Origin: JANSWP01 sp041941305
GTDB lineage: Bacteria; Bacteroidota; Bacteroidia; Chitinophagales; Saprospiraceae
Reading direction: 5' to 3'
Length of the DNA: 64,000 bases
Assembly: GCA_041941305.1 (NCBI GenBank)
Contig: JBGTQJ010000017.1
Location: forward strand, 62,001-126,000
Numbering within the stretch: the stretch's first letter is position 1; every line of letters starts with the position of its first letter. Positions 16,705 through 26,339 of the stretch are shown here, in pieces. The notes beneath the pieces are model-generated. The model saw nothing but the letters and a program-made list of their open reading frames with translations, had not been told where the DNA came from and did not search any database. A program made the position numbers and the translations under genes.

Positions 16705-18078
16705 ATGATTCAATCCATAATATTTGCAATTGTCACAATCGTAGCCTTTGGTTATGCGACAAAACAGTTTTTGAGGGTTCGAAGGAATATCTTGCTTGGA
16801 AATGAGGAGGAAATAAGTGGCAATCTGGGAACTCGATGGCAGAGAGTCGCTTTGGTTGCTTTTGGGCAACAAAAAATGTTCAAAAGATGGATTCCTGCTA
16901 TACTTCATTTCTTTATCTATTTCGCTTTTTTGATTACCCAAATTGAATTAATTGAAATATTGATTGATGGTTTTGTAGGTGTACATCGGTTTTTTGCTCC
17001 CAAATTGGGTAGCTTTTATACTTTCATGATTTCTTTTATTGAAATCCTATCATTGGGAGCTTTCATCGCCACTTTTGCCTTTCTGTGGAGGAGAAACCTT
17101 TTAAAAGTACCACGTTTTCACAATCTAGAAATGAAGGGCTGGCCGACTCTTGATGGGAATTTGATTCTTTATGGAGAAATTGTATTGCTCATAGGGATTT
17201 TCAGCATGAACGGGGCAGATACCGTTTTGCAGGGGATAGACACAGCCCATTTCCCAAGCACTGGGAATTTAGCAGTAAGTAGCTGGTTAGGACCAATGCT
17301 TTTTGGTGGTTTGGATCAAAGTACCTTATTGCTCATAGAAAGAGGCGGATGGTGGCTCCATATTTTGACAGTTTATGCTTTTTTAAATTATTTACCCAGC
17401 TCAAAACACCTACATATCATTCTAGCTTTTCCAAATACTTATTATGCCAAAGTGACTCCAATTGGGCAAATGGAGAACATGCCTGAAATTATGAATGAGG
17501 TAAAGAGTATGATGGATCCGGAAGCTGCATTCGCAGAAGCACCAATGGATGAAGAATTACCGACATTTGGTTCAAATGATGTTTTCAACCTTTCGTGGAA
17601 GAATTTATTGGACGCCTATACCTGCACAGAATGTGGTCGTTGTACTTCAATGTGTCCGGCGAACATGACTGGAAAGAAGTTGTCTCCTAGAAAAATCATG
17701 ATGGATGTCAGGGATAGAACAGAAGAAGTGGCTAAAAATCTGGATTCGGGTAATTTAGAATTTATCAGAGAAGATTTAAAAACCGAAGGTTCTAAATTAT
17801 CCAAAGAAAATTACGATGATGGGAAATCTCTATTTGACTACATAAGCAGAGAGGAATTACATGCATGTACAACTTGTAATGCCTGCGTCGAAGCATGTCC
17901 AGTTTTGATCAATCCCCTGGAAATTATTTTGAAAATGCGCCGTTATGAAATATTGACGGAATCAGCTGGACCAGGTGAATGGTTGCCATTATTTAATAGT
18001 ATCGAAAATGGTGGATCTGCCTGGGCTATTGCCGATGACAGAGATAAATGGGCACAGGAGGCGCTTTCATCTGAGTAG
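16705..18078 (+). CDS. membrane-bound 4Fe-4S ferredoxin-type oxidoreductase subunit
   Basis: The 457-residue protein has an N-terminal half with several membrane helices (from residue 1 to about 240), then a cytoplasmic domain with two 4Fe-4S clusters. The clusters are CTECGRCTSMCP (Cys307, 310, 313, 317) and CTTCNACVEACP (Cys388, 391, 394, 398). This is the HdrC/GlpC-like dicluster arrangement fused to a membrane anchor, common in Bacteroidota, and usually paired with a CCG-domain (HdrB-like) protein. No such partner is seen here; a DUF1573 gene follows instead. A role in membrane electron transfer is likely, but the donor and acceptor are unknown. Confidence 0.8.
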   Translation: MIQSIIFAIVTIVAFGYATKQFLRVRRNILLGNEEEISGNLGTRWQRVALVAFGQQKMFKRWIPAILHFFIYFAFLITQIELIEILIDGFVGVHRFFAPKLGSFYTFMISFIEILSLGAFIATFAFLWRRNLLKVPRFHNLEMKGWPTLDGNLILYGEIVLLIGIFSMNGADTVLQGIDTAHFPSTGNLAVSSWLGPMLFGGLDQSTLLLIERGGWWLHILTVYAFLNYLPSSKHLHIILAFPNTYYAKVTPIGQMENMPEIMNEVKSMMDPEAAFAEAPMDEELPTFGSNDVFNLSWKNLLDAYTCTECGRCTSMCPANMTGKKLSPRKIMMDVRDRTEEVAKNLDSGNLEFIREDLKTEGSKLSKENYDDGKSLFDYISREELHACTTCNACVEACPVLINPLEIILKMRRYEILTESAGPGEWLPLFNSIENGGSAWAIADDRDKWAQEALSSE

Positions 18079-18107
18079 ATTATTGTATGGAAGTTAATTC
18101 AAATACT

Positions 18108-18491
18108 ATGAAAAGAACTATTGTATTACTAGTTGTCTGTACAACACTTTCTTTTAGCCTTACCAAATCAAAAGTTCAGTGGCTTACTCCTACTTCTCAT
18201 GATTTTGGGACCATAAGTCAAGGAGAACCGGTTGAACATTTGTTTAAATTCAAAAACATATCTGACATTTCTCTAACAATAGATAATGTAAGAACGACTT
18301 GTGGATGTACTGCGCCTGATTGGAATGAGACGGAGGTAATTATGCCTGATTCTACTGGAACAATAATATTGGAATTTGATGCCAAAGCAACAGGCTATTT
18401 TTACAAAATGGCTAAAGTCTGGCTCAACGGACAAAACAAAGCTGAGAAATTATTTATTGAAGGAGAAGTCCTCCCCAATAGAAGACAATAA
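18108..18491 (+). CDS. DUF1573 family secreted protein
   Basis: I place the start at the second ATG (18108), which begins a clean signal peptide MKRTIVLLVVCTTLSFSL; an in-frame ATG at 18087 would add seven polar residues. The mature part is one immunoglobulin-like beta-sandwich of the DUF1573 family, with the characteristic HDFGTISQGEPVEHLFKFKN and the TTCGCTAPDW block. The function of the family is unknown; these proteins are exported. It follows the Fe-S oxidoreductase gene closely and is probably cotranscribed. Confidence 0.85.
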   Translation: MKRTIVLLVVCTTLSFSLTKSKVQWLTPTSHDFGTISQGEPVEHLFKFKNISDISLTIDNVRTTCGCTAPDWNETEVIMPDSTGTIILEFDAKATGYFYKMAKVWLNGQNKAEKLFIEGEVLPNRRQ

Positions 18492-18576
18492 GAAAGATAC
18501 GAGTAATTTCGTAGATATATAAAAGTGTTCTATCGAAAGCCTTCTAATTGTTTTCCAACTTAACATTTTCATAGGA

Positions 18577-18606
18577 TTTGGCAAGTCCCATTTTCGTTTA
18601 TCTTTG
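18577..18606 (+). promoter_or_regulatory. Bacteroidota-type promoter for lepB
   Basis: TTTG at 18577-18580 and TATCTTTG at 18599-18606 are separated by exactly 18 bp, matching the -33/-7 consensus (TTTG, TAnnTTTG) used by the Bacteroidota primary sigma factor. Transcription would start near 18612, about 65 bp before the lepB ATG. Confidence 0.7.
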
Positions 18607-18676
18607 CGCTGCTTTTCGAATTTTGCCTGATGGATTGAATCTCTATTTCAATTACATCTTTTAACAGTTCAACAAA

Positions 18677-20278
18677 ATGACCATTCTAATTTTCCTTATT
18701 GTATCTTATATCTTATTGAGTATCAGCTTAATGAAGGTTTTTGAAAAAGCTGGTGAAACAGGTTGGAAAGCATTGATACCTGGTATGAATTTTATGGTAT
18801 GGGCCAAGCTTGTCGGTAGAAAATCAACTGCCTATGCTGCTCTTTTACTCATTCCTCTGGTGAATATTTTCATATATGCCGGACTCTGTGTAGATATGGT
18901 TCGCTCTTTTGGAAAATATCGATTTTGGCATAGTGCCATTGCCGTTATTTATGCCCCTATTGCATTTTTCTACCTGGGTTTTAAAAAAGAAGAAAAATAT
19001 CTTGGACCTACCTTAACCGAAGAAAAGGCATATTTTGATAAACTTGAAGCTGCAAGAGAAGGGGGAAAAGCACGCCAGTTTAAAAAGCTCCAACAAAATA
19101 ATCCATATAAAAAGTCTCCTGCACGAGAGTGGGTTGAAGCAATTGTTTTTGCTGTTTTTGCTGCTGCTTTTATCCGTATGTTTCTAATTGAAGCCTATAC
19201 CATTCCAACCACCTCTATGGAAGGCTCCTTGCTCGCTGGTGATTTCCTTTTTGTGAGTAAGTGGCATTATGGAATCAGAACACCAAAAACAGTAGCGATG
19301 ATTCCACTATTACACAATAGAGTTCCGGTAGTTGGCGGCGAATCTTATTTTGAAAATCCTAACCTACCGATGAAACGATTGCCCGCCTGGGAATCCGTTG
19401 ATAATTATGATCCTGTGGTTTTTAATTTCCCTGCCGGAGATAGTGTTTACGTATTTCCTGAACGGACATGGACAATAGAGGATTATCGTTACAAATCAAT
19501 GGATAGCAGGCGATATCGTCAAATAAAGGATGGAAGGGCGGAATTGGTGACTCGTCCAGTTGATAAAAAGGATCATTATATCAAAAGGTGTATCGCGATT
19601 GCAGGGGATAGTCTGGAGATTCGAAATCGACAGGTTTATATTAATGGTGAGGAAGCTTACAATCCCGAAAAAATGCAGTTTAAATACGTGGTTGATTCTC
19701 CAGAAGGATTAAACCTGAAACAGTTGGATGAATGGGGTGTGAACTTATCTCCTTCAGACGCTCAATTTGAAAGTAGTAATCGCGCATATTTAAACTTGAA
19801 TAAGGAACAATTTGAAAAAATAAAGGCAATTGGGGCCTCCGTTTCTCCGTATCCTTCAAAGGCTTTTAATCGTTTTCATTTATTTCCACATGATCCAAAA
19901 ATTACGGAAGGATGGAATTCCGACAATTACGGTCCTATTTGGGTACCCAAAAAAGGGGCTACCACTCAGATCAATAAAGACAACATTGCTTTTTACAGAA
20001 GAATTATTGGCATATATGAAGGTAATAAACTGGAGGAAATTGGCGATAAAATTTATATTAATGGGGAAGAAGCGACGGAATACACCTTCCAAATGGATTA
20101 TTACTGGATGATGGGAGACAATCGCCATAATTCAGAAGATTCCAGAGTTTGGGGTTTTGTACCTGAAGATCATATTGTTGGTAAACCATTGTTCATTTGG
20201 TTTTCAACAAAACATGGCAACATTGGGAATGGAATAAATTGGAACCGATTGTTTACCTGGGTTAGTGATTTGAAATAA
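18677..20278 (+). CDS. lepB: signal peptidase I
   Basis: The 533-residue inner-membrane protease removes signal peptides from exported proteins. An N-terminal extension with membrane segments (1-105) precedes the catalytic part, as is usual in Bacteroidota. The catalytic Ser180 lies in TIPTTSMEGSL, and the general base Lys304 in DHYIKRCIAIAGDSLEIR. The C-terminal box MMGDNRHNSEDSRVWGFVP is intact. A long insertion separates the blocks. Many substrates are encoded nearby, since at least fifteen genes in the window have signal peptides. A good promoter precedes it and a hairpin terminator follows. Confidence 0.95.
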   Translation: MTILIFLIVSYILLSISLMKVFEKAGETGWKALIPGMNFMVWAKLVGRKSTAYAALLLIPLVNIFIYAGLCVDMVRSFGKYRFWHSAIAVIYAPIAFFYLGFKKEEKYLGPTLTEEKAYFDKLEAAREGGKARQFKKLQQNNPYKKSPAREWVEAIVFAVFAAAFIRMFLIEAYTIPTTSMEGSLLAGDFLFVSKWHYGIRTPKTVAMIPLLHNRVPVVGGESYFENPNLPMKRLPAWESVDNYDPVVFNFPAGDSVYVFPERTWTIEDYRYKSMDSRRYRQIKDGRAELVTRPVDKKDHYIKRCIAIAGDSLEIRNRQVYINGEEAYNPEKMQFKYVVDSPEGLNLKQLDEWGVNLSPSDAQFESSNRAYLNLNKEQFEKIKAIGASVSPYPSKAFNRFHLFPHDPKITEGWNSDNYGPIWVPKKGATTQINKDNIAFYRRIIGIYEGNKLEEIGDKIYINGEEATEYTFQMDYYWMMGDNRHNSEDSRVWGFVPEDHIVGKPLFIWFSTKHGNIGNGINWNRLFTWVSDLK

Positions 20279-20309
20279 AGTAAATAGAAGGAAATTGCCT
20301 ATAACATTC

Positions 20310-20352
20310 AAGACCTGTTAGCATTTAATTTGTTGACAGGTCTTTATTTTTT
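20310..20352 (+). terminator. intrinsic terminator after lepB
   Basis: AAGACCTGT (20310-20318) pairs with ACAGGTCTT (20336-20344) around a 17-base loop, followed by a T-rich run. It lies 31 bp after the lepB stop. Confidence 0.75.
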
Positions 20353-20484
20353 GTAGGTAGAAAAAATCAATAATCTTACTATCCCCCAATCAAAATATTT
20401 ACATTTACGCATCGGATTGTCTAATCTATTGATAATCAATATATTTCTACGATATTTCACCCAATTCGTAAATCCCACAGCCTT

Positions 20485-21408
20485 ATGTTAAAAAACTTTT
20501 TTGAAGCGATTTCCAATTTTTTCAAGTCACTTTTCGGAAAAGGATCTGAACCAAAACCGATTCCTAAACCACCAGTTAATTTAGATGATCAAAATCTGGA
20601 AACCAATCTTCAAGATGCCCATGAAGTTCCTACAGATACCATTCAGGTAGTAAATGAAGCTGATATCCTTAATGAAGTATTGGTTAGCAATGAACCCCCT
20701 TCATCAGAGGAACCTACAGAACCAGTCAATACAGATTCCACACCACCTGAAGATAAACAGGAAGAAGTTGAAGCACAAGTTGAAGAAAAGCACGAACCTC
20801 GATTTTTATGGTGCCTGGACAATGGACATGGAAAAGAACAAGCTGGAAAACGTTCTCCATATTTCGAACTTGATGGAAGTGAAGTTCAATTGTTGGAATA
20901 TAAATTCAACAGAGATATCGTGGAAAGAATTATGAAAGTACTTGAAGAAAAAGGAGTTTCCTTTTTCGATGTTGTACCTGATGTAGAAACCCAGGGGAGT
21001 TTTTTAAAAGGGCGAGTAGAAAGAGCGAACAAAAAAACTTCGAACTTACCTAAATTATATGTTTCCATTCACGCAAATGCTGGCCCGACTAGTGATGGTG
21101 ACTGGACCAGTGCTTCAGGTCTCGAAACCTGGTATCACCAAAATAGTAAAAAAGGAAAGAAAATGGCTGCTATTTTTCAAAACCAACTGGTCAGTCGTTT
21201 ACCCAACTTCAGGAATCGCCATCTCAAATCCACTGCTATCAAAGGATTATATGTGTTAAAAGAAACCAATATGCCTGCTGTTTTGACTGAAAACGGATTT
21301 TATAATAATAGAAAAGAAGTCATTGAATTGATGAAAGATGAAGTCCGCCAAAAAATCGCAGATGCTCATATAGCCGCCATCCTGGAAATTGAAAAAAATG
21401 GTTTGTAA
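20485..21408 (+). CDS. N-acetylmuramoyl-L-alanine amidase (Amidase_3)
   Basis: The 307-residue protein carries a zinc amidase domain from about residue 106 to the end. The predicted zinc ligands are His115 (LDNGHG), Glu138 (LLEYKFN) and His196 (SIHANAG), and the catalytic glutamate is in LTENGFYNN. It would cut the amide between N-acetylmuramic acid and L-alanine in peptidoglycan. The first ~105 residues are a low-complexity, acidic and proline-rich linker after an amphipathic MLKNFFEAISNFFKSLF helix; no classical signal peptide is seen, which is odd for a cell-wall enzyme. It stands alone as a transcription unit downstream of lepB. Confidence 0.9.
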   Translation: MLKNFFEAISNFFKSLFGKGSEPKPIPKPPVNLDDQNLETNLQDAHEVPTDTIQVVNEADILNEVLVSNEPPSSEEPTEPVNTDSTPPEDKQEEVEAQVEEKHEPRFLWCLDNGHGKEQAGKRSPYFELDGSEVQLLEYKFNRDIVERIMKVLEEKGVSFFDVVPDVETQGSFLKGRVERANKKTSNLPKLYVSIHANAGPTSDGDWTSASGLETWYHQNSKKGKKMAAIFQNQLVSRLPNFRNRHLKSTAIKGLYVLKETNMPAVLTENGFYNNRKEVIELMKDEVRQKIADAHIAAILEIEKNGL

Positions 21409-21599
21409 TGAATACAAGTAGCTTTTTTTCTGTTCTTTTAACCTTCTGTATAATTGGATTTATTACAAATTTTAAAATTTTAGCAATCCTATCAACTGCT
21501 TTTGTTTAAAAGCTTCTTAAAATTGCATTTCCTTACACAAGTCCAGGTGCTTTTTCGATTACATTAATTGAAACAAGTAAGCTTATAATTTAAACTGTC

Positions 21600-22247
21600 A
21601 TGAAATATTTTTTCTTTTTAGTTGGATGTTTTTTTATGCTCAGCTGTTCAAATCAAAATGATACTAACAATACAGAATCTGAGGCAGTAGAAATGGAAAA
21701 ACCAACTTTTGATAAATCCTTTGAATCCCTCTTCGAAGAAATTATTGTAGTAAAAATGCATTTATTTTCTTCCCTAGATCAAAGCTTACCTGATTATCCA
21801 TATGTGGGAAAGAAGCTGTCAGAGAAACATTTCAATTATTTAAGTGAAGAACTGCTTGAAAATCCTGGATGGGGCATCTATGCCACTTATAAAGTACAGG
21901 ATGATATGTATATTCTCCGTGTTCCAAGTAAAGAATTCTCTAATGAACTCGTGTTGTGCTCAATTGATACTGAAACTGGAAAATTGGTCAAAAATCAGGT
22001 TTTAGCAAATGCCTGGTGCAATGGTCGTTGCCACCAACAAGATGGATGGTTGGCTGATTTGGATCTTGACCAACATTTAGAGTTGATAATCAGGGGAAAG
22101 GATACCAATGCAGAAGGCAAAGTAGTAGGATCGGTTTACAAAGTCATGACCCAAAATGGAGATGGTAATTTTCAAATTGGAAAAGAAGCAATTGCCAGTG
22201 CTCCAACCTATGTTTTACAAGAAGGAGTCATTCCTTCAACTAAGTAA
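21600..22247 (+). CDS. lipoprotein of unknown function
   Basis: The 215-residue protein has a lipoprotein signal with the lipobox cysteine at residue 16 (FMLSCSNQ), followed by a short Asn/Thr/Glu-rich linker. The body has LADLDLDQHLELIIRGKD, a calcium-loop-like DxDxDxH pattern, and two cysteines in AWCNGRCHQQDG that may form a pair or bind a metal. I do not recognise the family. It lies 30 bp before the PhoD-like phosphatase gene and is likely in one operon with it. Confidence 0.65.
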   Translation: MKYFFFLVGCFFMLSCSNQNDTNNTESEAVEMEKPTFDKSFESLFEEIIVVKMHLFSSLDQSLPDYPYVGKKLSEKHFNYLSEELLENPGWGIYATYKVQDDMYILRVPSKEFSNELVLCSIDTETGKLVKNQVLANAWCNGRCHQQDGWLADLDLDQHLELIIRGKDTNAEGKVVGSVYKVMTQNGDGNFQIGKEAIASAPTYVLQEGVIPSTK

Positions 22248-22277
22248 AAGTGCATTGAGAAAAACGCTAACCTAAAT

Positions 22278-24941
22278 ATGAAATTCATTAGTTCTTGTCT
22301 GGGCACTATGCTCTTGATTATTCTTTTTTTTTCAAGCTGTCAAACCGTGCAGGAATCCACAACCTATAATTGGGATAATACTTTTGACCGTACCTGGGTT
22401 GGACCTGAGTTTTGGGCTAACAGACTCCAGGATTGGGAAATCCAAAAAGGTCGGTTACATTGTAAAATTGCAGACCCAATGAGGACGGTACATTCTCTAA
22501 CGCATAGTCTCGATACATTAAATGGTGATTTTTCCCTTACTGTTGAAACAGGTATATTAAATTACAATGATTCAATAGCAACCGATGCAGCAACTGGATT
22601 TCTAATAGGTGCTGGTAGCGATTTAGATTATCGGGCAGCATCATTAATCCATAATAGTTATGGAAAAAGTGCAGGGCTTTTTGCCGGTTTGGACTTTGAA
22701 GGAAAACTATTTCTGAGAGACTTTGAGCAGGAATGGGCTTTTTATGATAGAAAAAAACTTGAAATACCCAATCAGTTTGATCAGCTGAAGCTGACCCTAT
22801 CCGTGAAACATAATACAGCGACTAATCTTTATTCCCTACTGATTTCTGTTTTAAATGAATCAGGAGAGCTGATTGGAGAACTTGAAGTCCAGTCCCTACC
22901 CAAAGAAAAATTTGTTGGCAATATTGCCTTGGTTTCTCACAGTGGTTCTGGTAAAAATACTGGTCGATTTTGGTTTAATAATTTTCAAATCACTGGAAGC
23001 AAAATAAAGACAAATCCAAATAGGAATTGTGGTCCAATTATTTGTGCTCAACATACCTTGAATAATGGCATATTAAAACTTACTGCTCAATTAATGCCAC
23101 TAGGATCAGAAGACAACCAAAAGGTCAGTTTAAAAATAAAACAGGGTAATTCATGGGTAAATAAGGCGGAATCACAGCTAATAACCCCCGGATTTACAGT
23201 TCCATTCAAAATTTTGGATTGGGATGAACAAATGGATACTCCCTACCGACTTACCTATCAATTGACGAATAAAGATGGCATTCCTGAAACGTATGATTAT
23301 GAAGGAGTTATCAGGAAGAATCCTTTGGGAAAAGAAGAAATAATTTTAGCTGGATTTACTGGAAATCACAATAATGTCCGTCCAAACCGTGAAAAGTGGG
23401 GAGGAATTGATGTAGGCAAATTTCCCTGGGACTGGGGTTTGTGGTTTCCACATAATGACATTGTCAATCATGTCAAAAAGCACCAACCAGATGTTTTGTT
23501 TTTTAGTGGAGATCAGGTATATGAAGGGGCCAGTCCTACTTTTGCAGATAGGAAAAATGCCCATTTAGATTATTTGTACAAATGGTACTTATGGTGCTGG
23601 GCATTTGGGGAATTAACTGCCGAAATCCCTACAGTTACCATTCCTGATGACCACGATGTGTATCATGGAAATATTTGGGGTGCCGGAGGTAAGGCAACTC
23701 CAGAAGGGCTCTATGGAGCTGCAGCTCAGGACAAAGGTGGATACAAAATGTCTCCGGATTTTGTCAATATGGTACAGCGGACTCAAACCAGTCATTTACC
23801 AGATCCTTATGACCCCAATCCAGTATTACAAGATATCAGTGTTTATTATTCAAATTGGAATTATGGTGGGATAAGTTTTGCAATATTAGAAGATAGAAAG
23901 TTTAAATCTGCTCCATCGCCTCTATTACCTGAAGGAAATATTATTAACGGATGGGCACTCAATGAACAATTCAACGCCAAAACTCAAAGTGACCATCCAG
24001 AAGCCAAACTTCTGGGTGACCGTCAATTAGCCTTTTTGGAAAATTGGGTCGCAGATTGGTCCAATGGCACTCAAATGAAGGCTGTACTATCCCAAACCAT
24101 CTTTTCAAATGTAGCTACTCTTCCTGCAAATGAATTAAACGATGCGGTTGTTCCCCGCCTCCCGATTCTACAGAAATTTCAATATCCTCCTATTGATCGC
24201 CCCGTATCTGATATGGACTCTAATGGCTGGCCAAAAACTGGAAGAGATAAAGCATTGGGCTTGATTCGAAAAGCATTTGCAGTGCATATTGCTGGAGATC
24301 AACATTTGGGTAGTACCATCCAATATGGCATTGAGGATTGGAAAGATGCGGGGTATGCTTTGTGCGTACCCTCCATAGCCAACTTTTTTCCTAGAAGATG
24401 GATGCCCAGGAATTGCGGACAAAATCGACATTTCGCTGCTCCCTGTTATGTTGGCGATTTTGAAGATGGTTTTGGAAACAAAATGACCATTCTGGCGGCC
24501 TCAAACCCTATGTTTCCCCAAAAACGCCCAATTGAATTGCATGGAAAATCCCCTGGATATGGAATTGCAAAATTTAATAAAAGCAAACGCGAAATCACTT
24601 TCTCAAATTGGCCGCGATTTGCAAATCCTGAACAAGACAAGCCTTATGAAGGGTGGCCAATCACATTTTCGCAAGATGAAAATTTCGGAAAAAAGATTTT
24701 TGGATGGCTGCCTGAATTAACTATTGAAGGAATAGAAAATGCTGTGGTTCAGGTATTTTCAGAGGATGAAAGCTTGCTTTATTCCATTAGAATTAAGGGT
24801 AATTCTATAAAGCCAAAAGTTTTTGAGGAAGGAGTTTATTCCATAAAAGTAGGAGAGCCTGATGAAAATAATTGGAAAAAATTTGAAAACCTGGTTCCTA
24901 AAGATTCTACCCAAAATTCAAGTTTGAAAATTCAATTCTAA
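22278..24941 (+). CDS. PhoD-like metallophosphatase lipoprotein with N-terminal concanavalin-like domain
   Basis: The 887-residue protein is a predicted lipoprotein (Cys21 after ILFFSS). Residues ~35-245 look like a LamG/DUF1080-type beta-sandwich, probably for ligand binding. The C-terminal catalytic part (about 350-800) has the metal-binding blocks FFSGDQVYEG (Asp412), IPDDHDVYHG (Asp457-Asp460) and IAGDQHLG (Asp674, His676), as in the PhoD/alkaline phosphatase D family. It would hydrolyse phosphoesters outside the cytoplasm, helping phosphate scavenging. It follows a small lipoprotein gene and ends at a strong bidirectional terminator. Confidence 0.85.
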   Translation: MKFISSCLGTMLLIILFFSSCQTVQESTTYNWDNTFDRTWVGPEFWANRLQDWEIQKGRLHCKIADPMRTVHSLTHSLDTLNGDFSLTVETGILNYNDSIATDAATGFLIGAGSDLDYRAASLIHNSYGKSAGLFAGLDFEGKLFLRDFEQEWAFYDRKKLEIPNQFDQLKLTLSVKHNTATNLYSLLISVLNESGELIGELEVQSLPKEKFVGNIALVSHSGSGKNTGRFWFNNFQITGSKIKTNPNRNCGPIICAQHTLNNGILKLTAQLMPLGSEDNQKVSLKIKQGNSWVNKAESQLITPGFTVPFKILDWDEQMDTPYRLTYQLTNKDGIPETYDYEGVIRKNPLGKEEIILAGFTGNHNNVRPNREKWGGIDVGKFPWDWGLWFPHNDIVNHVKKHQPDVLFFSGDQVYEGASPTFADRKNAHLDYLYKWYLWCWAFGELTAEIPTVTIPDDHDVYHGNIWGAGGKATPEGLYGAAAQDKGGYKMSPDFVNMVQRTQTSHLPDPYDPNPVLQDISVYYSNWNYGGISFAILEDRKFKSAPSPLLPEGNIINGWALNEQFNAKTQSDHPEAKLLGDRQLAFLENWVADWSNGTQMKAVLSQTIFSNVATLPANELNDAVVPRLPILQKFQYPPIDRPVSDMDSNGWPKTGRDKALGLIRKAFAVHIAGDQHLGSTIQYGIEDWKDAGYALCVPSIANFFPRRWMPRNCGQNRHFAAPCYVGDFEDGFGNKMTILAASNPMFPQKRPIELHGKSPGYGIAKFNKSKREITFSNWPRFANPEQDKPYEGWPITFSQDENFGKKIFGWLPELTIEGIENAVVQVFSEDESLLYSIRIKGNSIKPKVFEEGVYSIKVGEPDENNWKKFENLVPKDSTQNSSLKIQF

Positions 24942-24944
24942 AAA

Positions 24945-24976
24945 AAATCCAGATGTTCAATCGAACATCTGGATTT
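24945..24976. terminator. bidirectional terminator between convergent genes
   Basis: A perfect 14-bp stem (24945-24958 with 24963-24976) has a 4-base loop and A/T runs on both sides. It can end both the rightward phosphatase transcript and the leftward SPFH transcript. Confidence 0.85.
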
Positions 24977-25006
24977 AAAATTAGTAATTGAAAGCAAAAA
25001 TATTTA

Positions 25007-25960
25007 CTAGGCTTTTACACTACTTCCATTTGCTTTCTTATTCGAATTATTCTTCTTTTTCATTTCCTCACCAATCTGATGAGAGGCTGCAAAACTCGTT
25101 ACCATTTGTGAAAGCATATCACTTCCTGCTGCAGGAGAATTTGGAAGCAATATCAAATTGCTATTGGAACTCTCTCCCATACTTTGGAGAGTATCATAAT
25201 GCTGTGTTACTACAATAAGAGCAGATGCCTCTTGCGAATTGATACCAACACCATTCAATACTTCCACACTTTCCTCCAAACCTTTGGCAATTTCTCTACG
25301 CTGGTCGGCAATACCCTGACCCTGTAATCTTTTGCTTTCAGCTTCAGCACGTGCTTTCGCTACGATTCTAATTCTATCTGCTTCAGCTTCATATTCGGCT
25401 GCTGTTTTTTGACGTTCAGCAGCATTAATATGGTTCATAGCTCGTTTTACTTCCTGATCTGGATCAATATCAGTCACAAGTGCCTTTACGATTCCATATC
25501 CATAATCATTCATCGCTTCTGCCAATTCTCTCATAATGGCAACAGCGATATCGTCTTTTCTTTCAAAAACTTCATCCAGTTTCATTTTTGGTACTTCTGC
25601 TCTCACCACATCAAATACATAAGATGTAATTTGCTCGAATGGATTTTCCAATTTGTAGAAAGCATCATAAACGCCATCCCTTAAAACTTTAAATTGTACA
25701 GAAACTTTCAATCCTACGAATACATCATCCTTGGTTTTGGTTTCCACATTTACGTCTAATTGTTGAATTTTCAAACTCATTCTTCCAGCAATACTATCAA
25801 AAATGGGTATTTTGAATTGCAATCCGGCTTGTCTAATACTATGAAATTTTCCAAATCTCTGGACAACAGCAATAGATTGCTGCTTTACTGTAAATAATCC
25901 CATCATTAAAATAAGGAGCGCAAAAATTCCTAAAGGCAAAAACATTAAATTTTCCATCAA
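25007..25960 (-). CDS. SPFH/band 7 (stomatin-like) membrane protein
   Basis: The 317-residue protein has one N-terminal membrane helix (about 5-24), then a band 7 domain beginning VKQQSIAVVQRFGKF and including RAEVPKMKLDEVFERKDDIA. A charged, Ala/Glu/Arg-rich coiled segment follows (about 185-240, AAERQKTAAEYEAEADRIR). The C-terminus is short and lysine/asparagine-rich. Such proteins form oligomeric rings on membranes and scaffold proteases or other proteins. No NfeD-type or FtsH-type partner gene is next to it. It converges on the phosphatase gene. Confidence 0.92.
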   Translation of the reverse strand: MMENLMFLPLGIFALLILMMGLFTVKQQSIAVVQRFGKFHSIRQAGLQFKIPIFDSIAGRMSLKIQQLDVNVETKTKDDVFVGLKVSVQFKVLRDGVYDAFYKLENPFEQITSYVFDVVRAEVPKMKLDEVFERKDDIAVAIMRELAEAMNDYGYGIVKALVTDIDPDQEVKRAMNHINAAERQKTAAEYEAEADRIRIVAKARAEAESKRLQGQGIADQRREIAKGLEESVEVLNGVGINSQEASALIVVTQHYDTLQSMGESSNSNLILLPNSPAAGSDMLSQMVTSFAASHQIGEEMKKKNNSNKKANGSSVKA

Positions 25961-26150
25961 GTTAATTTTTTGGCTGGTTCAGGTTGTTCTGAGATATATA
26001 TACCCAACACACCTGACCAGCTTTTGTTTTAATTTTTTTAGGTAGGGTTTGAATAAATAAAAAAACGATTGAAAGTTAAGGGTTTCTTAAGGGAATTGCT
26101 ACTATTCTCCACGAGGATCGTGAAAATAACGATAAACAAAAACAAAAAAA

Positions 26151-26174
26151 AAGGTGGAACTTATATTCCACCTT
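26151..26174 (-). terminator. terminator for the outer-membrane barrel gene
   Basis: AAGGTGGAA (26151-26159) and TTCCACCTT (26166-26174) form a 9-bp stem with a 6-base loop. On the minus strand it is followed by a run of T bases. It lies about 165 bp downstream of the stop at 26340. The rest of the 25961-26339 gap is AT-rich with nothing else recognised. Confidence 0.7.
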
Positions 26175-26339
26175 AAAAAATCCTGTTCTGAAATCCACAT
26201 AATTCTTTTGCTATTGGAAAAATATTTGCTTAGGTAGCCCAATAGCCTTGGTTTGGTTTACAAAAAGATTAAATCATTTAGCCGGGTTTTACGTTCACGG
26301 CAGATTTCAAATTCTAGATTTATTGTTATACAAATTATT

